Shown piece by piece: positions 1 through 7,833 of a stretch of DNA of 64,000 bases. Source of the stretch: Mangrovactinospora gilvigrisea (GTDB taxonomy: Bacteria > Actinomycetota > Actinomycetes > Streptomycetales > Streptomycetaceae). The DNA is taken from positions 62,001 to 126,000 of the forward strand of contig NZ_MLCF01000002.1 of the NCBI RefSeq assembly GCF_001879105.1, read 5' to 3'. The notes under the pieces are model-generated. The model was not told where the DNA came from and made no database searches. It saw nothing but the letters and a program-made list of their open reading frames with translations. The first letter of the stretch is position 1. Every line of letters begins with the position of its first letter. A program made the position numbers and the translations under genes.

Positions 1-1237
1 AGTCGTAGGTCCGCCCGGTCGGATTGACCCGGTTGGGCTGCCGGTCCCGGATGACCAGGTAGAGCACCTTCAACGCGGCCTGCTCGTCCGGGAAGTGCCC
101 CCGCCGCCGAGTCGCCTGCCGGAACCGGGAGTTCAGAGACTCGATCATGTTGGTCGTGTAGACCATTCTGCGGATCTCGGGCGGGAACCGCAGGAAGACG
201 GTGAAGTGCTCCCAGTTGCGGCGCCAGACCGCGATCGCCGCCGGATGCCGCTCGCCCCAGGCCTGCTCGAACTCGGCGAACCGGGCCTCGGCCGCCTCCG
301 CGGTCGGGGCGGTGTAGCCCGTCCGCAGTTCCTTGGCGATCTGCGACCAGTGCTTGGTCGAGCAGTACTACAGGGAGTTGCGGACCATGTGGACCACACA
401 CAGCTGCATGTCGGCCAGCGGCCAGATGGCGGCGATGGAGTCCGGCAGCCCCTTCAGCCCGTCGCAGCAGGCGATCAGCACGTCCTCCACCCCGCGGTTC
501 TTCAGCTCCGTCAGCCAGGTCATCCAGGTCTTGGCGCCCTCGCCGCCGGTGCCCACCCACATGCCCAAAACGTCCCGCTCGCCCTCGAGGTTGATGCCGA
601 CCGCCACGTAGACCGGGCGGTTGGCCACCGCCCCGTCGCGGATCTTGACCACGATCGCGTCGATCATGATGACGGCGTAGACGCGGTCCAGCGGATGCAT
701 CCGCCAGACATCCAACTCCTCGCTGACCTTCTCCGTCGCCCGGGAGATCAGATCGCGCGAGACGTCGACGTCGTAGATCTCCGCGAGGTGGGCCTGGATC
801 TCACCCGTCGTCAGCCCCTTGGCATGCAGGGAGACAACCGCCTGGTCGAAGCCCTCCAGGCGGCGGGTGTGCTTGGGCACGATCTTCGGGGAGAAGGAGC
901 CGGCGCGGTCGCGGGGGATGTCCAGTTCCACCGGGCCGACGTCAGTCAGCACGGTCTTCTTCGAACTCCCGTTGCGGATGTTGCCGCCCGCCGACGGGCG
1001 TTCGCCGCGTTCGCAGCCGAGGTGGTCGGCCATCTCGGCCTCCAACGCGCCCTCGATGACCCGCTTGACCAGGTCGCCCAGGAGTCCGTCGCGGCCCACC
1101 AGGCCGGCGCCGTCGCGCCGGGTCCGCTCGATCTGACGGTCCGTCAGTTGCTGTTCTAGTTCCTGCGTTCGCGCCACTTCCGCCCCCACCTGCTGCTCGC
1201 CGATCTCGTGGGGATGCTCGTAGCTGCTGCCCATCAT
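1..1237 (-). pseudogene. IS256-family transposase, interrupted by an in-frame stop and cut by the window edge
   Basis: Reading from 1237 leftwards, the protein has the mutator/IS256 transposase pattern: an N-terminal region with a two-fold repeated LGDLVKRVIEGALEAEMADHLG-like motif area, the first catalytic Asp in the IMIDAIVVKIRDG segment, and the second in LIACCDGLKGLPDSI. An in-frame TAG at 368-370 follows HMVRNSL. Translation in the same frame beyond it gives YCSTKHWSQIAKELR, then FEQAWGERHP and the strongly conserved YTTNMIESLNSRFRQ and FPDEQAALKVLYL segments, up to the window edge. So the reading frame is intact apart from one nonsense codon, and the 3' end lies outside. The element is probably immobile unless the stop is suppressed. 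Terminal inverted repeats were not resolved. Confidence 0.9.
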
Positions 1238-1470
1238 GATCCTTCCCGGCGGAGACGGTGCCTCATGCCATCCGGGTCAGACCGGGGCAAACACAAGGTC
1301 AGGACTGTCCCGCAGGTCGGGATGTCCTCCTCCGGCTGCCGCAATGATGCGGCCGCGCCCGCCACCTGCTGCGCCGCGGCTTCACCAGGCAGCGCCGATG
1401 CCCAGATGCCGGCAGACTTCGCGAGGTCGGATGTCGGCGCCGCCCACGGCACCGGTTTACCACGCACGGT

Positions 1471-1770
1471 TTCAAGCAGTTGGAAACGGCGTTGAACCAG
1501 GTGCACCTGCGCGGCGGCTGGTTCATGGAGAACTTCCTGGGCCACCTCGATACGGTCGCCCGCTTCAGCATGCTCGCCTCGACGATCCGCGCGGACCTGC
1601 CGCTGCCGCTGGTGGCCACCGCCGACCTGGCCCGCGCGGCCGCCGAGGAACTCACCGGCCCCGGCAGCGCCATCGAGGGGATCCGCGAAGTGCAGGGCCC
1701 GCACGACCTGACGTTCCACCAGGCGGCCGACGCCCTCGCCCACGCCCAAGGCACCCGGTGCGCGCTCAGA
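1471..1770 (+). pseudogene. Fragment of an NmrA-like NAD(P)-binding protein
   Basis: The frame reads FKQLETALNQVHLRGGWFMENFLGHLD followed by LPLPLVATADLARAAAEELTGPG and VQGPHDLTFHQAADALAHA. This matches the middle and C-terminal part of NmrA/atypical-SDR proteins, with the LRpGwFMENF segment and the later VaTaDlA segment. The Rossmann N-terminus with its glycine motif is absent and no start codon with a ribosome site is present. The reading frame runs on without a stop into the DUF2255 gene downstream, which explains an artificially long open frame here. It looks like a remnant left beside the transposase element. Confidence 0.6.
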
Positions 1771-1774
1771 ACCG

Positions 1775-1964
1775 GCTGGTCACCGATGCCGCGTTCAACG
1801 ACGGCCGGGTGGCCTTCCGCCGCCCCCGCTCCCCCTTCGACGCCGCCTCGATGCGGTTCGAGCACTTCCTGCCCTACGCCTGGATCACCGCCTACCAGCA
1901 GGCGGACCGGCCCGCGGCGACCGGATTCCCCCTCTGGCTGGCCGAGCACGCCGCCCAGAGATAG
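1775..1964 (+). pseudogene. C-terminal coding remnant, function unknown
   Basis: In a frame different from the NmrA fragment, the stretch encodes RLVTDAAFNDGRVAFRRPRSPFDAASMRFEHFLP and ends LWLAEHAAQR before a TAG. Third positions are almost all G or C, as in real genes here, but there is no start and the N-terminus is missing. It is probably the tail of a gene joined to the NmrA remnant by deletion or frameshift. I do not recognise the family. Confidence 0.4.
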
Positions 1965-2070
1965 CCGCCCGCGCCCGACACATCCGCACACACCCGCCGA
2001 CAGCGCACCGGACCCCATCCCCGGTCCGCCCACGCCACCCACCCACCACGGTCATGAAAGTGAGGCCACG

Positions 2071-2445
2071 ATGACCGGTTGGACCCCGCAGGAACTCACC
2101 GCGCTGGCAGAGACCGAGGAATGGGGCCTCGCCCCCCACCGCCGCGACACAACGCTGCGCACCCCCACCACCATCTGGGGCGTCCGCGTCGGCGACGACA
2201 TCTACGTCCGCTCCTGGCGCGGCGCCGGCGGCCACTGGTACCGGGCGGCCCAGCGCACCCGTACCGGGCGCATCAGCGCCGCCGAACTGACCAAGGACGT
2301 GCGGTTCGTCGAGGCCGACACCTCCCTGGTCGCCGCCATCGACGAGGCCTACCGGCTCAAGTACCGGCGTTATGCCGGCAGCTACCTGGAGCCCATGCTC
2401 CAGCCGCAGGCGCAGGCCGCCACCTTGACACTCCTCCCGAGGTGA
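2071..2445 (+). CDS. DUF2255 family protein
   Basis: This 124-residue protein starts MTGWTPQELTALAETEEWGLAPHRRD and contains WGVRVGDDIYVRSWRGAGGHWYRAAQRTRTGRI, then KDVRFVEADTSLVAAIDEAYRLKYRRYAGSYLEPML. This is the pattern of DUF2255, a small single-domain family common in actinobacteria with a fold related to flavin-binding split barrels; its biochemical role is not established. The start at 2071 is preceded by AAAGTGAGG at good spacing. The frame is open further upstream only because it runs into the NmrA remnant. Length is normal for the family, so the gene looks intact. Confidence 0.75.
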   Translation: MTGWTPQELTALAETEEWGLAPHRRDTTLRTPTTIWGVRVGDDIYVRSWRGAGGHWYRAAQRTRTGRISAAELTKDVRFVEADTSLVAAIDEAYRLKYRRYAGSYLEPMLQPQAQAATLTLLPR

Positions 2446-2832
2446 CAGCCAATCCCACCGCGCAATGGAGGCGGCCGCAACCTGGGCAACGACGTCGACG
2501 CCAGGGCCCCGCCCAGCTCGGCCGCTCGCCAGCCGCGCCTGCAACCATGCCAATGGTCCATGAAGCTGATCAACGCGCACTCATCTTGCTCCAACATGAG
2601 CAGCACGCACTGGATCTGAACAATCTTCAGATCACAGGACCCACACCTTCAGCGAGAGCCGGACCGAGTGACCGAAGTCCCCCGCCACGCCGGCCCACCG
2701 ACTCCCATCAACTGATCAGGCCAGGTCAGCTCGGTGACGTCTGATCAACTTCAGGACTCGTGGACATCAGCGTGACGCGCTCGCCAAGGCCGGCCTGGAG
2801 CTCGCGTGAGGCGCCCGCGTGCCTGCCGCCGG
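2446..2832. other. Intergenic stretch without a recognisable gene
   Basis: No reading frame here shows the third-position G/C bias of the neighbouring genes, and no ribosome site is evident. The only structure found is a perfect hairpin listed separately. Confidence 0.5.
2613..2633. repeat. Perfect 8-bp inverted repeat (hairpin)
   Basis: GATCTGAA and TTCAGATC flank a 5-base loop CAATC. It lies 170 bases past the DUF2255 stop. It could act as a terminator, but there is no T-run, so the role is unclear. Confidence 0.5.
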
Positions 2833-2926
2833 TCAGGTGGACCGACGGTAGACCCCGTCCGGGTCGGTGTCGTTGGCGTAGTCCTCCCAGTCCAGGTTGG
2901 CCTGCCCGAGGTTGACCTCCACCACT
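2833..2926 (-). pseudogene. C-terminal remnant of an unknown gene
   Basis: The minus strand encodes VVEVNLGQANLDWEDYAND followed by TDPDGVYRRST and a TGA. Codon bias is strong, yet the start is missing because the stop codon of the low-GC kinase gene lies immediately upstream. The fragment looks like the end of an older high-GC gene whose front was replaced when the kinase gene arrived. The family is not recognised. Confidence 0.45.
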
Positions 2927-3512
2927 AAGGATGATTCTCTTCAATCCACGTGAGAATATCATCTATATCTACCGGTTTCGACGTGTCGACCACGAGGGTC
3001 TCTGAGATCGGCAGGGCTTCTGCTTTGGCCCACCGGTTCGACCATTCATCGCCCTCGATAAGAGGGCCGTGAATTCTATGCCTGGATGAGAATCTGGCTT
3101 CACAGCGAGATCGCGCGAGAGCGATCGGCACGCTGCACCAAATTTGGAACACCGAGTCTACGCCGGCGCGCTCAAGACCAGGCTGGACGAACTTCCAAGT
3201 CTCATCCCCGGGCCACGTAGATTCGAGAACCATTCCGCAGGGAGAGTCTCTCAGGAACGACCACATGGTCTCGCTCGCCGCCGCACCGTACATCTTATTC
3301 CAGTACAGACCCAACCAGTCCTCGAAAGGACGAATGCCGATTGTATCGGCAAGCGCTTCCTTGATGACATCCTTGCTCGCCAGCGGGATGCCAAGTACAT
3401 TTGACAGCTCACGAGCAAGGGTAGACTTACCCGATCCAGGAACGCCATTCACCAGAACGGCAACTTTATTCGAACCTTGAGTCTTGACGCCTTGCATACT
3501 ACCAACTTTCAC
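2925..3512 (-). CDS. P-loop NTPase, predicted small-molecule or peptide kinase (AAA_33/zeta-toxin-like)
   Basis: The 195-residue product has a Walker A motif GVPGSGKST at residues 23-31 directly after a hydrophobic beta-strand (VAVLVNGV). A conserved MVLESTW strand follows near residue 95. An Arg-rich stretch (IALARSRCEARFSSRHR) resembles the LID of kinases such as chloramphenicol phosphotransferase and zeta toxins. The substrate cannot be told. I chose the GTG at 3512 because AGGA lies 8 bases upstream; an ATG at 3497 is an alternative without a ribosome site. Codon use is markedly AT-richer than the neighbours, suggesting recent transfer. No antitoxin-like partner is adjacent, so a toxin role is unsupported. 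Confidence 0.7.
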   Translation of the reverse strand: MKVGSMQGVKTQGSNKVAVLVNGVPGSGKSTLARELSNVLGIPLASKDVIKEALADTIGIRPFEDWLGLYWNKMYGAAASETMWSFLRDSPCGMVLESTWPGDETWKFVQPGLERAGVDSVFQIWCSVPIALARSRCEARFSSRHRIHGPLIEGDEWSNRWAKAEALPISETLVVDTSKPVDIDDILTWIEENHP

Positions 3513-3606
3513 TGGTTGATCCTAGAGACAAACCATAAACCTCTGCATACGCGCTTCCCGCCAACGATGACGGGTGGCCCAGACCGCAGATCGTCTCTCT
3601 CCCGGG

Positions 3607-4335
3607 TTAGTGCTCCGGCCGGGAAGGCTCCTCGGTTTCCGTGGCGGCGATGAGTGCAGGGAGCGTGGCCAGGTCGGGTGCATAGTGGGGGACGCCGGGG
3701 TTCGGGGTGCGCACCAGGATCGCATTGAGGCCGACCGCGTGGGCCCCGGCGACATCGGCGGCGGGATTGTCGCCGATCATCCAGACCCGGTCCGGGTGAC
3801 CGGTGGCGGCCAGGGCGAGGCGGAACGCCTCGGGGTGGGGCTTCTCGTAGCCGGTGACCGCGGAGTTGACGACCGCGTCCACGTGCAGATCCAGGCCGAG
3901 GCCTTGAAGAATGCGGGGCAGTTCCGGGACATGGTTGGACAAGACGGCGTGACGCCAGCCCTGCCGCGTCAGCTCGGCGAGGGCGGGGACGGTGTCGGCG
4001 AACACCTCCCAGCGGGCGGGGTCAGTGTAGCGCACGGGTACGAGCCGGGCCGCGCTCTGCGCGTGGGACGGCGACAGCCCCAGGCGCAGGAGTGCCTCGG
4101 ACAGGACGCCGGTCAGGTGGTGCCACCAGGCACGTGAATCGGCAAGGTGCGGGTGCGCGGTGTCCGGGGTGTGCCAGGGGAACCCGGAGGAAAGGACCGC
4201 GGCGATCTGGGCCCGCTGGTAGCCGTGGCCCGGATACTCGGCGTCGAGTACCTCAAGGACAGTTCCTGACCAGCGGCCGGGGCGTTGACCCAGGGTTCCG
4301 TCGAAGTCCCACAGCAGTACCTGGTTGCCGGTCAC
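3607..4335 (-). CDS. HAD-superfamily hydrolase
   Basis: A 242-residue phosphatase-like protein. HAD motif I is LLWDFDGTLG with the nucleophile and acid Asp at residues 10 and 12. Motif II is AVLSNHV, motif III the Lys in YEKPHPEAFRLAL, and motif IV MIGDNPAADVAGAHAVG. A cap domain sits between motifs I and II, as in phosphoglycolate-phosphatase-like HADs. The GTG at 4335 is taken as the start because GAAGGA lies 7 bases before it; the longer open frame to 4401 lacks a ribosome site. The substrate is unknown. It lies downstream of a broken acetyltransferase in the same orientation. Confidence 0.85.
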   Translation of the reverse strand: MTGNQVLLWDFDGTLGQRPGRWSGTVLEVLDAEYPGHGYQRAQIAAVLSSGFPWHTPDTAHPHLADSRAWWHHLTGVLSEALLRLGLSPSHAQSAARLVPVRYTDPARWEVFADTVPALAELTRQGWRHAVLSNHVPELPRILQGLGLDLHVDAVVNSAVTGYEKPHPEAFRLALAATGHPDRVWMIGDNPAADVAGAHAVGLNAILVRTPNPGVPHYAPDLATLPALIAATETEEPSRPEH

Positions 4336-4423
4336 GGTTGGTCCTTCCCGAGCGGTCGGCCGGTGAACCCGGCGGCCCGGGGTGATGATCCTCCGGGCCA
4401 TAGGGGGAGGTGAAGGCGCGCTG

Positions 4424-4997
4424 CTACGGTCGCGAGCTGGAGTTTCCGGCGCCGGCTGTTCGGTCGCAGGGGCGGTCGGGGTCGGTGGAGTACATGATCT
4501 GCGCAGCGCCCCACTTCTCGAAGCGGTCGATCTCCTTCATCCCGACCGCCTCCAGCAGCCGGCGGCTGCGGTGGTTGGCCACCTGGGTCGCCGCGATGAC
4601 CGTGGGGGTGTCGTTGGGGATCGCGATCAAGGCCCAGTCGATGAGCGCGGACACTGCTTCGCGGGCGTAGCCGTGGCCCCAGTGCTCCGGCAGGAAGGAC
4701 AGCGCGAGTTCGCGGCGCCCCTCGAACCGCGAAGGCGAGTCGATCGAGAGCGACCCGACCACCGTCTGCTGCTCGCGCAGCACGACGCTGAAGGCGTTGG
4801 GCGTTGGGCGTAGGACGGAAGGTCTCCTGGCGCCTGGTCACTTCCTGCGGGTCCAGCGGGCCGCCCACGAACCGGCGGACCTCGGGATTGGTCCACAACT
4901 CGGCGTAGGCGGCAAAGTCCTCCTCCTGGGCCGGACGCAGCCGCAGGCGGTCGGTCTCCACGACGGTGGGCCAGGCTGCTGTCTCACCAGAGTCCAT
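4424..4997 (-). pseudogene. GNAT acetyltransferase (RimJ/RimL type), frameshifted by a 7-bp tandem duplication
   Basis: The N-terminal half from ATG at 4997 reads VVETDRLRLRPAQEEDFAAYAELW followed by FVGGPLDPQEVTRRQETFRPTPNA, the usual start of RimJ/RimL-like acetyltransferases. The C-terminal half lies in another frame: VVLREQQTVVGSLSIDSP, then ELALSFLPEHWGHGYAREAVSALIDWA with the acetyl-CoA loop, and HRSRRLLEAVGMKEI. At the joint (about 4794-4807) the 7 bases GCGTTGG occur twice in tandem. Removing one copy restores PTPNAFSVVLREQQ in one frame. The lesion is therefore a simple slippage duplication, either real or an assembly error. Confidence 0.85.
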
Positions 4998-5283
4998 GCC
5001 GGTGATCGTTCCAGCAGCCCATCGGAACCGATAGCCCTGCGACGCAGGCTGCCGGACACCCAGATCGCGCTGCCGCGACGTCCATGCCGCGACCCCGGGC
5101 ACGCGCCAGCGCGCGGAGTGCGGCCGCGGACAGCACCGCCGCGTCCATGGTGCGCAGCGGCACGGACGCGGCGAGCGGGGGCTGCCTTGTCCAAATGCCG
5201 GGCCGCCCACGGTCGATGCCCCGCCCATGGCATGATCACCCACGCGGGAAACAGCTCCCACCACGGCCTGAAGGGACGGTCTC

Positions 5284-6003
5284 ATGCCGATCCAGGGTGT
5301 GCTCTTCGACGTGGACGACACGCTGTTCGACTACTCGACCTCCGAGGAGGTCGGCGTGCTCGCCCACCTGCGGGCACAAGGCATCCTCAACCGGTTCCCC
5401 GACCCTGCGACGGCATTCGCCCTCTGGCGGGAGATCATGGAGGCGCAGTACGCGCGCTTCCTCAACGGCGAGATCACCTTCACCGAGCAGCGGCGCGCAC
5501 GCACCCGCCAGTTCCTCGCCCACCTCGGGCACGACAGCCACAGCCTGTCGGACCACGAGGTCACCGCCTGGTTCGCCGCGTACGAGGCCCACCGCAACGC
5601 CGCCTGGGCGGCCTTTCCCGACGCCGAACCCGTCCTGCGCACGCTCGCGTCCGACTACCGGCTCGGGATCGTCTCCAACTCCTCGGCCGACCACCAGCGC
5701 GCCAAGCTCCACGCCATCGGCCTGCTGCCCTACCTCGGCGACACGCTCGTCTGCTCCGAGCAGCACGGCGCCGCCAAGCCGGCGGCGAGCATCTTCCTCG
5801 CCGGCTGCCATTCCCTCGGCCTCCCGCCGCACGAAGTGGCCTACGTCGGGGACAAGTACACCCTCGATGCGCAGGGAGCCCACGACGCGGGCCTGCACGC
5901 CTACTGGCTCGACCGGGCGAGGACCGGCAGCGGGCAGACTGCCGAGGACGGCATCGGCGTCATCCACTCCCTCGACGAACTCCCCTCCGCGCTCGCGACA
6001 TGA
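5284..6003 (+). CDS. HAD-superfamily hydrolase
   Basis: This 239-residue protein begins MPIQGVLFDVDDTLFDYSTS, giving HAD motif I with Asp9 and Asp11. It has motif II (LGIVSNSSADHQ), motif III Lys in GAAKPAASIFLAGC and motif IV AYVGDKYTLDAQGAHDAG. The large cap region between motifs I and II resembles haloacid-dehalogenase/phosphatase members with an alpha-helical cap. GAAGGGACGG precedes the ATG. It is a second, distinct HAD hydrolase about 1 kb from the one at 3607-4335 and is on the opposite strand. Substrate unknown. Confidence 0.85.
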   Translation: MPIQGVLFDVDDTLFDYSTSEEVGVLAHLRAQGILNRFPDPATAFALWREIMEAQYARFLNGEITFTEQRRARTRQFLAHLGHDSHSLSDHEVTAWFAAYEAHRNAAWAAFPDAEPVLRTLASDYRLGIVSNSSADHQRAKLHAIGLLPYLGDTLVCSEQHGAAKPAASIFLAGCHSLGLPPHEVAYVGDKYTLDAQGAHDAGLHAYWLDRARTGSGQTAEDGIGVIHSLDELPSALAT

Positions 6004-6457
6004 GCCCCGCTGCGGTCCGCCAGTTCCTCCAGCGCCGCGGCCGGGGGCCCGCGCGGCCGGATAGAGGTCGACGAGCTCGGTCAGGAGGTGGGCGTAGGCC
6101 TTGCGCTGCGGACCTCGTGGTTCGGTCCGTCCCGCCCCCCAGGCCTGCACGGTAGCTACCCGCACCTCGAGCGCGCTTGCGACCTGAGTCTGAGTCAGGC
6201 CGTGTGCGGCGCGCGGTTGGCTTCGATCGGGCAGGGGACGCCAATGATGAACGTCTGTCTGGATCGCACAGTCGCCGTGACCGAGTGGGGCGATCCCGAG
6301 GGGTGTGTCGATCAGTGCAGGCTGCTTGTCAACGGCTTCGGCGGTTTGAGCGCGGAGCTGAGGTGGAGGCCAGTGCGCTCCAGCAGCGTGCGGCCGGTGC
6401 CGCCCAGGCTTTTCGCTGCTCCGGCGAGGGTTCCCAAGATCACTCCCGGGTCGGAGA
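6004..6457. other. Intergenic stretch with a decayed HTH gene on the minus strand
   Basis: Apart from the HTH remnant listed at 6052-6215, no convincing gene is visible between the HAD hydrolase and the GntR-type regulator. Confidence 0.5.
6052..6215 (-). pseudogene. Remnant of an XRE-type helix-turn-helix regulator
   Basis: The minus strand encodes AAHGLTQTQVASALEVRVATVQAWGAGRTEPRGPQ and then YAHLLTELVDLYP. This is the classic Streptomyces HTH segment (LTQxQxAxALxVSxATVxxWExGRxEP). The usual Glu of the WExG position is Gly, no convincing start is present, and the downstream part reads as low-complexity sequence. I therefore treat it as a degenerate fragment rather than a working regulator. 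Confidence 0.55.
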
Positions 6458-7582
6458 ATGGCCCGCATGGGGCAGCTGAAGTATCGGGCGCTGGCGCAGG
6501 AGTTGCAGCGCGGCATCCGCGACGGGGTGTGGCCGCCGGGATCGCAGTTGCCGACCGAGGCGGGTCTGGCTACCTCGCACGCGGTCTCGGTCAACACCGT
6601 GCGGCGTGCAATGGAGGTTTTGGCGGCTGAGGGGTGGGTGGAGCGGCGGCAGGGCGCGGGGACGTTCGTGCGGGCGGTGCCGGGCGCGGCACACGGGCGC
6701 CGGTGGCGGATTGCGGCGGTGCTGCCGGAGCGTCAGTGGTACTTCCCGCCGTTGCTGGAGGGTATCGAGGCGGCCGCGGCCCGGGGGCGGGTGGCGTTGC
6801 AGGTGCATTGCACGGGGTACGGGGCGCGGGGCTGGCAGCGGTTGGAGGACCTGCTTGCGCGGTTGGAGGGCGTGGACGGGCTGGTGCTGTCGCATCCGAG
6901 CGGCTCCGGGCCCGCCCTTGCCGACAGGGCTCGGTGGTTGCGGGAGCTGACGCTGCCTTATGTGCTGCTGGAGCGTGCGCCGGTGGATCCCGGGGACCCC
7001 AGTGAGCATGTGTCCACCGATCGGGTGGCCGGGGTGTTCATCGCCTTGGAGCACCTGGCCGCGCTGGGTCACCAGCGGGTGGGGCTGGTGTGCCGGCCGG
7101 GTGCGCCGCCCAGTGCGCAGATCGTGCGGGGGTTCGCCAAGGGGGCCGCCGAGCTCGGGCTGGATGCGGTGGCCGTCGTGGAGATCGAGCATCAGCGCCG
7201 GTTCGGGACCGGGCACATGCCCACGCTGGCGCCGCTGGGCGAGCGGGCACTGCGGGTGCTGCGGGCGGCGGGCGCCACGGCGGCGGTCTGCTTCGGGGAC
7301 AACGAGGCGACGATGGTCATCGAAGCGGCCCGGCGGGCCGGGCTGGCGATCCCGGGCGGGTTGTCTGTGATCGCCTGCGAGGACTGGCGTGCCGTGACGG
7401 GATCGGTGGCGTTGACGTCGGTGGTGCCGGAGAAGTTCCGGCTGGGCCGGCTGGCGGTGGAGGCGCTGTTGCGGCGGCTGGCGGAGCCGGACGCGGAGGT
7501 GCAGCAGGTGTGGGTGCGGCCCCGGCTGGCGGTGCGCGCCTCCACCGCGGCCGCAGGGGAAGGAGCCGCGGGTCCTTCTTGA
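6458..7582 (+). CDS. GntR-type DNA-binding domain fused to a LacI-type ligand-binding domain; transcriptional regulator
   Basis: Residues 1-75 form a GntR winged helix: LKYRALAQELQRGIRDGVWPPG, then LPTEAGLATSHAVSVNTVRRAMEVLAAEGWVERRQGAGTFV. From about residue 85 a periplasmic-binding-protein-like sensor follows (WRIAAVLPE; YFPPLLEGIEAAAARG; DGLVLSHPSG; HVSTDRVAGVFIALEHLAALGHQRVGLV; ATAAVCFGDNEATMVIEAARRAGLAIPGGLSVIACED). This GntR-LacI architecture is that of AraR-like regulators, which usually sense sugars. It lies 250 bases upstream of, and collinear with, the ABC/glycosyltransferase cassette, so that cassette is a possible target. Start at 6458 is uncertain; ATG at 6467 is an alternative. 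Confidence 0.85.
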   Translation: MARMGQLKYRALAQELQRGIRDGVWPPGSQLPTEAGLATSHAVSVNTVRRAMEVLAAEGWVERRQGAGTFVRAVPGAAHGRRWRIAAVLPERQWYFPPLLEGIEAAAARGRVALQVHCTGYGARGWQRLEDLLARLEGVDGLVLSHPSGSGPALADRARWLRELTLPYVLLERAPVDPGDPSEHVSTDRVAGVFIALEHLAALGHQRVGLVCRPGAPPSAQIVRGFAKGAAELGLDAVAVVEIEHQRRFGTGHMPTLAPLGERALRVLRAAGATAAVCFGDNEATMVIEAARRAGLAIPGGLSVIACEDWRAVTGSVALTSVVPEKFRLGRLAVEALLRRLAEPDAEVQQVWVRPRLAVRASTAAAGEGAAGPS

Positions 7583-7833
7583 TTCCTTCTGCCGGCGGAC
7601 GCGAATCTCGCTCGCATGACCGGACACTTCCTCGGCGTTCGCCTCCGCCGTCGTCGCACCGTGGCACGGGGTGGCGCCCCGTCGGCCGCCGCAGCCGCTT
7701 GCGCCTCGATCGCCGGCCGGGCGGCAAAGGGCTGGACGGTCCCCTCGACGGCCGGCGCCGGTGGTGCGCGCGGCGGGCCGGATCCCGGGCCCGCGGACTC
7801 GTGCGGGATCCGGCCGGTGAAGGGGGACGGTGC

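Noticed and set aside
2925-3512. Zeta-type toxin of a toxin-antitoxin pair
   Set aside because: The Walker A fits, but no small antitoxin gene is adjacent on either side.
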